Assembly (NCBI RefSeq): GCF_014651035.1
Contig: NZ_BMWC01000010.1
Span: 124,001-188,000 of the forward strand
DNA from: Streptomyces lomondensis
Lineage (GTDB): Bacteria > Actinomycetota > Actinomycetes > Streptomycetales > Streptomycetaceae
Length of the DNA: 64,000 bases
Reading direction: 5' to 3'
The notes beneath the pieces were generated by a model that saw only the letters and a program-made list of their open reading frames with translations, did no database searches and had not been told where the DNA came from. Made by a program: the position numbers and the translations under genes. Below are positions 26,395-33,794 of the stretch, one piece after another. How positions within the stretch are numbered: the stretch's first letter is position 1; each line of letters starts with the position of its first letter.

Positions 26395-26586
26395 GTGAAG
26401 ACGACGACGATGTTCCACAAGATCGCCAACCCGCGACGCACGACGCTGGCGCACCTGGACGACGCCGACGAACTGCAGACGCCGGAACAGCCGGAGCACC
26501 GCGTCGAACTCCCCGCACAGACCGCCAACCCCAAGCGCACCATCCTCACCGAGGTCCCCGTCGCGGCCGCCGCTGCCGCCGAGTGA
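26395..26586 (+). CDS. Small hypothetical protein
   Basis: A 63-residue protein, or 58 residues if the ATG at 26410 is used. It begins MKTTTMFHKIANPRRTTLAH and ends VPVAAAAAAE, is mixed-charge and has no membrane segment. It contains two similar ten-residue blocks, IANPRRTTLA and TANPKRTILT, separated by an acidic Gln/Pro linker, which suggests a short internal duplication. GGACAGGG lies 11 bases before the GTG. I do not recognise its function. A hairpin terminator follows 58 bases after the stop, so it appears to be a one-gene transcript. Confidence 0.65.
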   Translation: MKTTTMFHKIANPRRTTLAHLDDADELQTPEQPEHRVELPAQTANPKRTILTEVPVAAAAAAE

Positions 26587-26644
26587 CACCAGGGAGTACG
26601 CGCGCCGGCCGCCGGATGCTCACGGCGGCAGGATACGAACTTCG

Positions 26645-26674
26645 AGGGGCGCTCCCCACGACGGGGGCGCCCCT
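26645..26674 (+). terminator. Hairpin terminator after the small gene
   Basis: AGGGGCGCTCCCC-ACGA-CGGGGGCGCCCCT forms a stem of about 13 pairs with one mismatch, followed by TTCATCAT. It ends the small gene's transcript ahead of the FAH gene. Confidence 0.7.
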
Positions 26675-26759
26675 TCATCATGCGCGCGGCGCGGGCACCT
26701 CCCCGCGTTAGCCTGGAGCGTCAGACTCCAGCCGCTTCAGTCAAGGGGCCAAGCATCCC

Positions 26760-27536
26760 GTGCGCATCGCCAGATTCTCCATCGACGGGAACGTCGCCTT
26801 CGGCGCCATCGAGGGCGAGAAGCAGGACGAACTCGTCCTGGACATCATCAAGGGCATCCCGTTCGCGGACTTCGAGCTCTCCGGTACGAAGGTCCCGGTC
26901 AGCAAGGTCAGGCTGCTGCCCCCGGTGCTCCCCAACAAGGTCGTGGCCTTCGGCCGCAACTACGCCGAGCACGCGAAGGAACTGGGCAACGAGGTACCCG
27001 ACGCCCCCTTCGCCTTCTTCAAGCCCTCCACCTCGGTGATCGGCCCCGGCGACGAGATCCAGTACCCCTCCTTCTCCGCGGAGGTGCACCACGAGGCCGA
27101 GCTGGCCGTGGTCATCGGCCGGATGTGCCGCGAGGTCCCGCGCGAGCGCGTCAAGGACGTCATCTTCGGCTACACCTGCGCCAACGACATCACCGCCCGC
27201 GACGTCCAGAAGCGCGAGAAGCAGTGGGCCCGGGCCAAGGGCTTCGACACCTCCTGCCCGCTCGGCCCCTGGGTGGAGACCGACCTGGACCCCTCGGACC
27301 TGACCATCCAGCTCACGGTCAACGGCCAGCAGCGCCAGCTCGGGCGGACCAGCGAGATGATCCACTCCATCGAGGATCTGATCGTCAACATCTCCGAGGC
27401 CATGACGCTGCTCCCCGGCGACGTGATCCTCACGGGCACCCCGGCTGGGGTCGGCCCCCTGAACGTCGGCGACGAGGTCGCCGTCACCATCGAAGGCATC
27501 GGCACTCTCACCAACAAGGTTGTCAAGCGTGGCTAG
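26760..27536 (+). CDS. Fumarylacetoacetate hydrolase (FAH) family protein
   Basis: A 258-residue FAH-fold hydrolase/isomerase. The N-terminal lid is RIARFSIDGNVAFGAIEGE, then AFGRNYAEHAKELG, the metal-site region EVHHEAELAVVIG, and GYTCANDITARDVQKREKQW; TPAGVGPL sits near the C-terminus, as in 2-hydroxyhepta-2,4-diene-1,7-dioate isomerase/acylpyruvase relatives. Acidic ligands for a divalent metal are present. The true substrate cannot be set from sequence. The stop codon lies inside the start of gltX, so the two genes are co-translated. The start is GTG with AAGGGG about 14 bases upstream. Confidence 0.88.
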   Translation: MRIARFSIDGNVAFGAIEGEKQDELVLDIIKGIPFADFELSGTKVPVSKVRLLPPVLPNKVVAFGRNYAEHAKELGNEVPDAPFAFFKPSTSVIGPGDEIQYPSFSAEVHHEAELAVVIGRMCREVPRERVKDVIFGYTCANDITARDVQKREKQWARAKGFDTSCPLGPWVETDLDPSDLTIQLTVNGQQRQLGRTSEMIHSIEDLIVNISEAMTLLPGDVILTGTPAGVGPLNVGDEVAVTIEGIGTLTNKVVKRG

Positions 27537-29013
27537 CGCACCCGGCTCCCCCGTACGCGTCCGTTTCTGCCCCTCGCCCACCGGTAACCCCCACGTGGGC
27601 CTGGTGCGCACCGCCCTGTTCAACTGGGCGTTCGCCAAGCACCACCAGGGCACCCTGGTCTTCCGCATCGAGGACACCGACGCGGCCCGCGACTCCGAGG
27701 AGTCGTACACCCAGCTGCTCGACTCGATGCGCTGGCTGGGCTTCGACTGGGACGAGGGCCCCGAGGTCGGCGGCCCGCACGCGCCGTACCGCCAGTCGCA
27801 GCGCATGGACCTGTACAAGGACGTCGCGGCCAAGCTGCTCGACGCCGGCCACGCCTACCACTGCTACTGCTCCCAGGAGGAGCTGGACACCCGCCGCGAG
27901 GCCGCCCGCGCCGCCGGCAAGCCCTCCGGCTACGACGGCCACTGCCGCGAGCTGACCGACGCCCAGGTCGCCGAGTACAAGGCCCAGGGCCGGGAGCCGA
28001 TCGTCCGCTTCCGCATGCCCGACGAGACGATCACCTTCACCGACCTGGTCCGCGGCGAGCTGACCTTCACCCCGGAGAACGTCCCGGACTACGGCATCGT
28101 CCGCGCCAACGGCGCCCCGCTCTACACGCTGGTCAACCCGGTCGACGACGCCCTGATGGAGATCACCCACGTCCTGCGCGGCGAGGACCTGCTCTCCTCC
28201 ACCCCCCGCCAGATCGCCCTGTACAAGGCGCTGATCGAGCTGGGCATCGCCAAGGGCATCCCGCAGTTCGGCCACCTGCCGTACGTGATGGGCGAGGGCA
28301 ACAAGAAGCTCTCCAAGCGCGACCCGCAGTCGTCCCTCAACCTCTACCGGGAGCGCGGCTTCCTCCCCGAGGGCCTGCTCAACTACCTCTCCCTGCTCGG
28401 CTGGTCCCTCTCGGCCGACCAGGACGTCTTCACGATGGACGAGATGGTCGCGGCCTTCGACATCGCGGACGTCAACCCCAACCCGGCCCGCTTCGACCTG
28501 AAGAAGTGCGAGGCCATCAACGGCGACCACATCCGCCTGCTGGACGTGAAGGACTTCACCGAGCGCTGCCGCCCCTGGCTCCAGGCGCCGTTCGCCCCCT
28601 GGGCCCCGGAGGCCTTCGACGAGGTGAAGTGGCAGGCCGTCGCCCCGCACGCGCAGACCCGCCTGAAGGTGCTCTCCGAGATCACCGACAACGTCGACTT
28701 CCTGTTCCTGCCGGAGCCGGTGGCGGACGAGGCCAGCTGGGCGAAGGCCATGAAGGAGGGCTCGGACGCCCTGCTGCGCACGGCCCGCGAGAAGCTGGAG
28801 GCGGCCGACTGGACCTCCGCCGAGTCGCTCAAGGAGGCCGTCCTGGCCGCCGGTGAGGCCCACGGCCTCAAGCTCGGCAAGGCCCAGGCCCCCGTCCGTG
28901 TCGCCGTCACCGGCCGCACGGTCGGCCTGCCGCTCTTCGAGTCCCTGGAGGTCCTGGGCAAGGAGAAGACGCTGGCACGGATCGACGCGGCGCTGGCGAA
29001 GCTGGCCGCGTAA
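27529..29013 (+). CDS. gltX: Glutamate-tRNA ligase
   Basis: A class I aminoacyl-tRNA synthetase of 494 residues that charges tRNA-Glu, and in actinobacteria usually also tRNA-Gln for later amidation by GatCAB. The HIGH-type signature is FCPSPTGNPHVGLVRTALFN and the KMSKS-type signature is KLSKRDPQ. YHCYCSQEEL belongs to the inserted domain. GTG 27529 overlaps the FAH stop by eight bases; a TTG three codons upstream is possible. The genome needs this enzyme to charge the Gln and Glu tRNAs encoded 3.3 kb downstream. A 15-base-pair hairpin follows the stop. Confidence 0.96.
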   Translation: MASAPGSPVRVRFCPSPTGNPHVGLVRTALFNWAFAKHHQGTLVFRIEDTDAARDSEESYTQLLDSMRWLGFDWDEGPEVGGPHAPYRQSQRMDLYKDVAAKLLDAGHAYHCYCSQEELDTRREAARAAGKPSGYDGHCRELTDAQVAEYKAQGREPIVRFRMPDETITFTDLVRGELTFTPENVPDYGIVRANGAPLYTLVNPVDDALMEITHVLRGEDLLSSTPRQIALYKALIELGIAKGIPQFGHLPYVMGEGNKKLSKRDPQSSLNLYRERGFLPEGLLNYLSLLGWSLSADQDVFTMDEMVAAFDIADVNPNPARFDLKKCEAINGDHIRLLDVKDFTERCRPWLQAPFAPWAPEAFDEVKWQAVAPHAQTRLKVLSEITDNVDFLFLPEPVADEASWAKAMKEGSDALLRTAREKLEAADWTSAESLKEAVLAAGEAHGLKLGKAQAPVRVAVTGRTVGLPLFESLEVLGKEKTLARIDAALAKLAA

Positions 29014-29028
29014 CGCTCGGCACCTCAT

Positions 29029-29069
29029 ACGGCGAGGGCGGCGTCCGGTTCGGGCGCCGCCCTCGCCGT
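29029..29069. terminator. Terminator hairpin after gltX
   Basis: A perfect 15-base-pair stem, starting ACGGCGAGGGCGGCG (29029-29043) and closing at 29055-29069, encloses an 11-base loop. There is no T-run. Confidence 0.8.
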
Positions 29070-29187
29070 GTCCGCCCAGCCGTCACCCGGAATTCACCGT
29101 TCCGGTCAACTCCCGTCCCCGGGAGAGACGTTGGATGCCCCCTGAGCACACCGTAGGCGTGTGCGCCCTGATACCGGGGGAGGGAAC

Positions 29188-31401
29188 ATGAGCCGTTCAC
29201 GAAGACTTGTCCACGCGGCCGTCGGCGGGGTGGTGGCCCTGTCCTGCACCGTACTGACCGCACCCGCGCAGGCGGCGCCCGAGGCCGACGCGCCGGCCGG
29301 CACGGTGCGGCTCGTCACCGAGAAGCGCGTGACCGTCGACTACCCGTGGGCCGGCGCGTCCGGCTTCCAGTACCGGCCGGGGACCAGTTCGGTCACCACG
29401 GTGGACTACCCCGACGTGGCCCCGCCCGCCCACGCCGGCCCGGACGACCTGACCACCGGCACCGACGTCCTGAACACCCGCGACGGCCAGACCGTCACCC
29501 AGCGGCACCGCTCCACGGGCGTCACCGCCACCGTCACGATCCCCTCCGGCCAGGCCTACCGGGCCGCCGTCGGCTGGAGCGTGCTGACCATGGACGGCAC
29601 CGGTGCCCTGCACGTGCTGCGCGCCGCCGCCGACGGCACCACCGCCGACACCCCCGTCACCGGCTTCCCCACGGGCGCCCGGCCCACCGCGTACCGCACC
29701 GGCGGCTCGGTCGGCCGCCTCGCGATCGTCTCCGTACTGGACGACAAGACGTCCGTCGGTCTGGTCAACCTCGCCGACGGCGCCTTCCGCACGTACGTCA
29801 CCAGCGAGACCGCGACCCCGGAACTCGCCTTCAACGACCGCTGGCTCGTCGCCGACTGGAAGGCGATCCGGGTGGACACCGAACCCGGCACCGAGCCCAC
29901 CCAGCTCACCAGGGCCGGCGCCCAGCCCGAAGCCGTCGTCGGCGACCAACTCCTCATCGGCAACCCGGACTTCGTCCAGGCCGGCACCGACGCCGCGCTG
30001 GCCGCCCGCAACCTCGCCACCGGCGCCACGAGCACCGTCCTCACCTCGTCGTTCGGCGGAATCGGACCGACCTTGGACGGCGGCGCCCTGGCCACCACCG
30101 GCCCCTCCAGCCTCGACTGGAACATCCACCGGATCACCCTCACCGACAGCGGCGGCCTCACCACCACCAAGGTGGCCCAGGTCCCCGCCGCGGCGGTCGG
30201 CGTGCAGGGACTGGCCGTCGCCGGCGGCGAGTTGTTCCTCTACGGAGCGACGCCCGGCGCCTCGCTCCGCTACAGCAGCTTCCAGCTGGACGCCACCGGC
30301 CGGCCCGCCGGCCCCCAGACCCGCCGCAGCCCGGGCCTGAGCCCCTCCACCTGCCTCACCGGCGACGCCGCCTGCCCCCAGCTGGAGGCCCTGGGCGACG
30401 GCCGGGTCGGCTACCTGTGGACCAGCGACACGGGCCAGGAATCCGTCCTCAACGTCGGCCTCGACACCAGCACCATCGTCAACGAGCCCACGGACGGTGA
30501 CTCGGGCGGCCGCGTCGCCGGCAGCACCGGCCGCTACGTGCTCTACAACGGCGGCTCCGGCAAGCAGCGGGTCGTGGACTTCCCGCGCGGCGCGACGAAC
30601 GGCGAGACCACCCTCACCCGCGACCGCACCGCCGCCGCCGTCTGGGGCCAGACCCTGTGGACCCCGGGCAGCACCCAGGGCGCGGTCACCGGCCGCAACC
30701 TCAAGACCGGCACGACCACCACGATCGCCACCGGCGCCCCCTGCACCCCCACCGACATCCAGGCCGTCAACACCTGGCTGTACTGGTCCTGCGGCGGCAC
30801 CGCGGGCGTCTACGACCGCGCCACCCACCGCAAGATCACGGTCCCGGCCGACCTCGGCCCGGCCCGCCTCGCCGACGGCTTCCTGCTCCGCGAGAACCGC
30901 ACCACCCACGAGCTGCTGCTCACCGACTTCCACACCGGCACCGCGACCACCCGCACCCTGGTCAGGCTGCCGGCCACGGACCAGAACACCGGCGGCAGCA
31001 ACGGCCGCTGGGCCGTCGACCGCTTCGGCGGCCACATCGCTTACCTCAACGGCACCTACGGCGAGGTGTCGATCGTCCCCAGCGGCGTCCCCACCTCGCC
31101 CCTCGCGCAGATGGAGGCCCAGGTCTACTCGCCGTCCGTGATCGGCAAGTCGTTCCCCTGGGCACCGGTGTGGCAGCTGAACAAGCCCTCCACCTGGACC
31201 CTCACCCTCACCAACGCCTTCGGCACCGTCGTCCGCACCCTGACCGGCGCCTCCACCGGAGCCGCCGTACGCCCCGCCTGGGACGGCACCACCGACAACG
31301 GCGGACCCGCGGGCGGCACCTACACCTGGAAGCTCACCGCCCACCCCCGCGACGACCAGGGCCCGGACCTCACGCTCTCCGGCACCATGACCCTGGGCTG
31401 A
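29188..31401 (+). CDS. Large secreted protein with beta-propeller-like body and FlgD-type Ig C-terminus
   Basis: A 737-residue exported protein. Residues 1-30 are a Sec signal (MSRSRRLVHAAVGGVVALSC ... APAQA-AP). The body is built of repeated short beta blades (for example FNDRWLVADWKAIRVDTEPG, LGDGRVGYLWTSD, TWLYWSCGG) with no catalytic motif I recognise. The last 90 residues (TWTLTLTNAFGTVVRTLTG, WDGTTDNGGPAGGTYTWKL) match FlgD-like Ig domains found at the end of many secreted actinobacterial proteins. GGGGAGGGAAC precedes the ATG. The role is unknown; adhesion or a cell-surface function is a guess. Confidence 0.8.
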   Translation: MSRSRRLVHAAVGGVVALSCTVLTAPAQAAPEADAPAGTVRLVTEKRVTVDYPWAGASGFQYRPGTSSVTTVDYPDVAPPAHAGPDDLTTGTDVLNTRDGQTVTQRHRSTGVTATVTIPSGQAYRAAVGWSVLTMDGTGALHVLRAAADGTTADTPVTGFPTGARPTAYRTGGSVGRLAIVSVLDDKTSVGLVNLADGAFRTYVTSETATPELAFNDRWLVADWKAIRVDTEPGTEPTQLTRAGAQPEAVVGDQLLIGNPDFVQAGTDAALAARNLATGATSTVLTSSFGGIGPTLDGGALATTGPSSLDWNIHRITLTDSGGLTTTKVAQVPAAAVGVQGLAVAGGELFLYGATPGASLRYSSFQLDATGRPAGPQTRRSPGLSPSTCLTGDAACPQLEALGDGRVGYLWTSDTGQESVLNVGLDTSTIVNEPTDGDSGGRVAGSTGRYVLYNGGSGKQRVVDFPRGATNGETTLTRDRTAAAVWGQTLWTPGSTQGAVTGRNLKTGTTTTIATGAPCTPTDIQAVNTWLYWSCGGTAGVYDRATHRKITVPADLGPARLADGFLLRENRTTHELLLTDFHTGTATTRTLVRLPATDQNTGGSNGRWAVDRFGGHIAYLNGTYGEVSIVPSGVPTSPLAQMEAQVYSPSVIGKSFPWAPVWQLNKPSTWTLTLTNAFGTVVRTLTGASTGAAVRPAWDGTTDNGGPAGGTYTWKLTAHPRDDQGPDLTLSGTMTLG

Positions 31402-31430
31402 GAACCGGTCGCGCTGGGTACGGTCGGACC

Positions 31431-32162
31431 ATGAGCATCCACGCCGTGGTCTGGGACGTCGACGACACCCTCTTCGACTACACCACCGCCGACCGCCTCG
31501 GCATGCGCGCCCACCTGGCGGCCGAGGGCCTGCTCGACGACTACGAGAGCGTCGACCAGGCCCTCGCCCGCTGGCGGGAGATCACCGACCTCCAGTGGGC
31601 GCGCTTCGCGGCCGGGGAGGCCACCTTCGAGGCCCAGCGGCGCGACCGCGTGCGGATGTTCCTCGGACAGGAGCTGACCGACGCCGGGGCCGACGCGTGG
31701 TTCACGCGGTACATCGCCCACTACGAGGCGGTCTGGGCCCTCTTCCCGGACGTCCTGCCCGTCCTCGACGCCCTCGCCGCCAGCCACCGGCACGCGGTGC
31801 TGTCCAACTCCAGCCTCCAGGTCCAGGACCGCAAGCTGCGTGCCCTCGGCGTCCACGACCGCTTCGAGACCATCCTGTGCGCGGCCGAGCTCGGCGTCTC
31901 CAAGCCGCAGGCCGGCGCCTTCCTCGCGGCCTGCGACTTCCTCGGCCTGCCACCGCACCAGGTGGCCTACGTCGGCGACCACCCGGAGATCGACGGGCGG
32001 GGCGCCGCCGACGCCGGGCTGCTGTCGGTGTGGATCGACCGCGGCGGTCTGTACGCCACCGTCGACCCGCCCGTGGGGCCGCACCGCATCGCCTCCCTCG
32101 CCGAACTGCCCTCCCTCCTCGGCTCGGATACTCGTTTTGGAGCCCAGTCCACCTTCAGGTAA
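31431..32162 (+). CDS. HAD-superfamily hydrolase
   Basis: A 243-residue HAD phosphatase of the haloacid dehalogenase/phosphoglycolate phosphatase-like group. Motif I is VVWDVDDTLFDY with the nucleophile Asp and its partner DxD, motif II is VLSNSS, motif III Lys is in GVSKPQAG, and motif IV is YVGDHPEID. The helical cap lies between residues 15 and 90. The substrate is unknown. The -10 element of a putative tRNA promoter overlaps its stop codon. Confidence 0.9.
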   Translation: MSIHAVVWDVDDTLFDYTTADRLGMRAHLAAEGLLDDYESVDQALARWREITDLQWARFAAGEATFEAQRRDRVRMFLGQELTDAGADAWFTRYIAHYEAVWALFPDVLPVLDALAASHRHAVLSNSSLQVQDRKLRALGVHDRFETILCAAELGVSKPQAGAFLAACDFLGLPPHQVAYVGDHPEIDGRGAADAGLLSVWIDRGGLYATVDPPVGPHRIASLAELPSLLGSDTRFGAQSTFR

Positions 32163-32165
32163 TGT
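32137..32165 (+). promoter_or_regulatory. Probable housekeeping promoter for the tRNA array
   Basis: TTGGAG (32137-32142), a 17-base spacer and TAATGT (32160-32165) form a good HrdB/SigA-type promoter. The -35 lies in the last codons of the HAD gene and the -10 begins at the first base of its TAA stop. Transcription would start near 32172, about 80 bases before the first tRNA. Confidence 0.6.
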
Positions 32166-32254
32166 TCTTCCTGCGCCGCCGGGGAGCGGGCCGAAAGGCC
32201 GAAGCCCGGAGGAGCGAACTAGAACAAAGACCCCCTCGGGGACTTGCGTTCCAG

Positions 32255-32326
32255 TGGCCTATGGTGTAATTGGCAGCACGACTGATTCTGGTTCAGTTAG
32301 TCTTGGTTCGAGTCCAGGTAGGCCAG
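32255..32326 (+). tRNA. tRNA-Gln (CTG)
   Basis: 72 bases. Acceptor TGGCCTA pairs with TAGGCCA, discriminator G; anticodon arm ACTGA-TTCTGGT-TCAGT gives anticodon CTG; T-arm has GGTTCGAGTCC. CCA is not encoded. Confidence 0.95.
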
Positions 32327-32347
32327 CTCGCAGAGCTCATCTGCAAA

Positions 32348-32420
32348 GCCCCCGTTGTGTAGCGGCCTAGCACGCTGCCCTCTCAAGGCAGTAGCGCCGG
32401 TTCGAATCCGGTCGGGGGTA
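32348..32420 (+). tRNA. tRNA-Glu (CTC)
   Basis: 73 bases. Acceptor GCCCCCG pairs with CGGGGGT, discriminator A; anticodon arm CTGCC-CTCTCAA-GGCAG gives anticodon CTC; T-loop TTCGAAT. It differs from the two other Glu copies by an A-T for G-C swap in the anticodon stem. Confidence 0.95.
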
Positions 32421-32449
32421 CTGGTTCCGATCTTGTCGGAATCGCTAGG

Positions 32450-32522
32450 GCCCCCGTTGTGTAGCGGCCTAGCACGCCGCCCTCTCAAGGCGGTAGCGCC
32501 GGTTCGAATCCGGTCGGGGGTA
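32450..32522 (+). tRNA. tRNA-Glu (CTC), second copy
   Basis: 73 bases, same as the first Glu tRNA except for the anticodon stem CCGCC-CTCTCAA-GGCGG. Confidence 0.95.
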
Positions 32523-32542
32523 CTGACTGGTCTAAACCACGT

Positions 32543-32614
32543 TGGTCTATGGTGTAATTGGCAGCACGACTGATTCTGGTTCAGTTAGTCTTGGTTCGAG
32601 TCCAGGTAGACCAG
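32543..32614 (+). tRNA. tRNA-Gln (CTG), second copy
   Basis: 72 bases, identical to the first Gln tRNA except for a compensated acceptor change: TGGTCTA pairs with TAGACCA. Confidence 0.95.
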
Positions 32615-32642
32615 CTCGGACCTGCGGAAACGCAGAGTCCAC

Positions 32643-32715
32643 GCCCCCGTTGTGTAGCGGCCTAGCACGCCGCCCTCTCAAGGCGGTAGCGCCGGTTCGA
32701 ATCCGGTCGGGGGTA
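32643..32715 (+). tRNA. tRNA-Glu (CTC), third copy
   Basis: 73 bases, identical to the second Glu copy. It is the last of a Gln-Glu-Glu-Gln-Glu array and is followed at once by a terminator. Confidence 0.95.
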
Positions 32716-32723
32716 CGTAAGAG

Positions 32724-32758
32724 GAAGGCCCTCCACGTCAGTGGGGGGCCTTCTTGTT
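32724..32758 (+). terminator. Intrinsic terminator of the tRNA array
   Basis: GAAGGCCCTCCAC-GTCA-GTGGGGGGCCTTC, a 13-base-pair stem with one G-T pair, followed by TTGTTT. Confidence 0.85.
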
Positions 32759-32759
32759 T

Positions 32760-32808
32760 GGGGGCGCGGGGAACTGCGCGATCAACCACGGACGGCCCGC
32801 AGCCGACG
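32760..32808. repeat. Streptomyces dispersed intergenic repeat (GGGGCGCGGGGAACTGCGCG type)
   Basis: GGGGGCGCGGGGAACTGCGCG is followed by ATCAACCACGGACGG and CCCGCAGCC. I recognise this as a short sequence that recurs between genes throughout Streptomyces genomes. It shares the GGGGCGCGG start and the GACCA/AACCA-CACGACGG-type end with the elements at 53652 and 63352. Confidence 0.7.
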
Positions 32809-32882
32809 ACGAAACCCAACTGATACGGCGCCTGGTCGGGGAAAGCCTGCCGCGGCGTTGAGGCCGACCTTCCCCGAAACGC

Positions 32883-33599
32883 TCAGCCAGTGCGCCGCAA
32901 CGCCTCGGAGAGACGCCCCGCGGCATCGATCACAGCCTGCGCATGCATCCGGCCAGGGTGCCGCGTCAGCCGCTCGATCGGCCCGGAGACGGACACCGCG
33001 GCCACCACACGGTTGGAAGGACCCCGCACCGGCGCGGAGACCGACGCGACGCCCGGCTCCCGCTCGCCGATCGACTGGGCCCAGCCCCGGCGCCGTACGC
33101 CCGACAGCGCCGTCGCTGTGAAGCGCGCCCCCTGGAGGCCGCGGTGCAACCGCTCAGGCTCCTCCCAGGCCAGCAGGATCTGCGCCGAGGAGCCGGCCTT
33201 CATCGTGAGCGTCGAGCCGACCGGGACCGTGTCCCGCAGGCCGGACAGACGCTCCGCCGCGGCGACGCAGATGCGCATGTCGCCCTGGCGGCGGTAGAGC
33301 TGCGCGCTCTCGCCCGTGACGTCACGGAGGTGGGTGAGCACCGGGCCCGCGGTGGCGAGGAGACGGTCCTCGCCCGCGGCCGCGGCCAGCTCTGCCAGGC
33401 GGGGGCCGAGAATGAAACGGCCCTGCATGTCGCGCGCCACCATGCGGTGGTGTTCCAGGGCCACGGCCAGGCGGTGGGCCGTGGGTCGTGCCAGTCCGGT
33501 GGCGCCGACCAGGCCCGCGAGGGTGGCCGGACCGGACTCCAGAGCGCTCAGGACGAGGGCCGCCTTGTCCAGAACGCCGACGCCGCTACTGTTGTCCAT
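32883..33599 (-). CDS. ndgR: IclR-family regulator of leucine biosynthesis
   Basis: A 238-residue IclR-type repressor/activator. The N-terminal winged helix-turn-helix spans residues 1-70 (LDKAALVLSALESGPATLAG, GLARPTAHRLAVAL). The C-terminal GAF-like effector domain includes TGESAQLYRRQGDMRICVAA and SVSAPVRGPSNRVVAAVSV. Length, sequence and divergent position beside leuCD match NdgR/AreB/LtbR, which control leucine and other amino acid genes. ATG 33599 (MDNSSGVGVLDK) is chosen; an upstream extension to 33731 would run through the promoter region. A palindromic site lies 15-30 bases upstream of the start. Confidence 0.92.
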   Translation of the reverse strand: MDNSSGVGVLDKAALVLSALESGPATLAGLVGATGLARPTAHRLAVALEHHRMVARDMQGRFILGPRLAELAAAAGEDRLLATAGPVLTHLRDVTGESAQLYRRQGDMRICVAAAERLSGLRDTVPVGSTLTMKAGSSAQILLAWEEPERLHRGLQGARFTATALSGVRRRGWAQSIGEREPGVASVSAPVRGPSNRVVAAVSVSGPIERLTRHPGRMHAQAVIDAAGRLSEALRRTG

Positions 33600-33614
33600 G
33601 AAACGATACTCGCG

Positions 33615-33629
33615 TCTCACTCTGTGAAA
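33615..33629. promoter_or_regulatory. Palindromic operator in the ndgR-leuC intergenic region
   Basis: TCAC-TCT-GTGA (33617-33627) lies within CTCACTCTGTGAAAA, next to the ndgR start. It is a plausible NdgR autoregulatory site. It also fits the BldD box pattern at all but one defined position, so BldD is an alternative. Confidence 0.45.
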
Positions 33630-33683
33630 CGCAAGTTCAAATTTCCGTGGAACCCGCCACTCTGGAAGACACGAAGTCACAAC

Positions 33684-33702
33684 GGCCCGTGACGTACGGG
33701 CC
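33684..33702. promoter_or_regulatory. Hairpin in the leuC leader
   Basis: GGCCCGT-GACGT-ACGGGCC, a perfect seven-base-pair stem, lies 93 bases upstream of leuC. It could be an attenuator element or a binding site. I found no Leu-rich leader peptide and no T-box consensus around it. Confidence 0.35.
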
Positions 33703-33794
33703 TGGCGGCGGATGCCCGGGATCAGGGGCACGGGCCCGCCTCCTCAAGATCTCTAGTTGGGTCGGCGGACGGTCGCCGGCCGGAGGGAACAGCG

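Noticed and set aside
33701..33770. Leucine leader peptide or T-box before leuC
   Set aside because: The short frame from the ATG at 33711 has only one Leu codon, and no T-box consensus is present.
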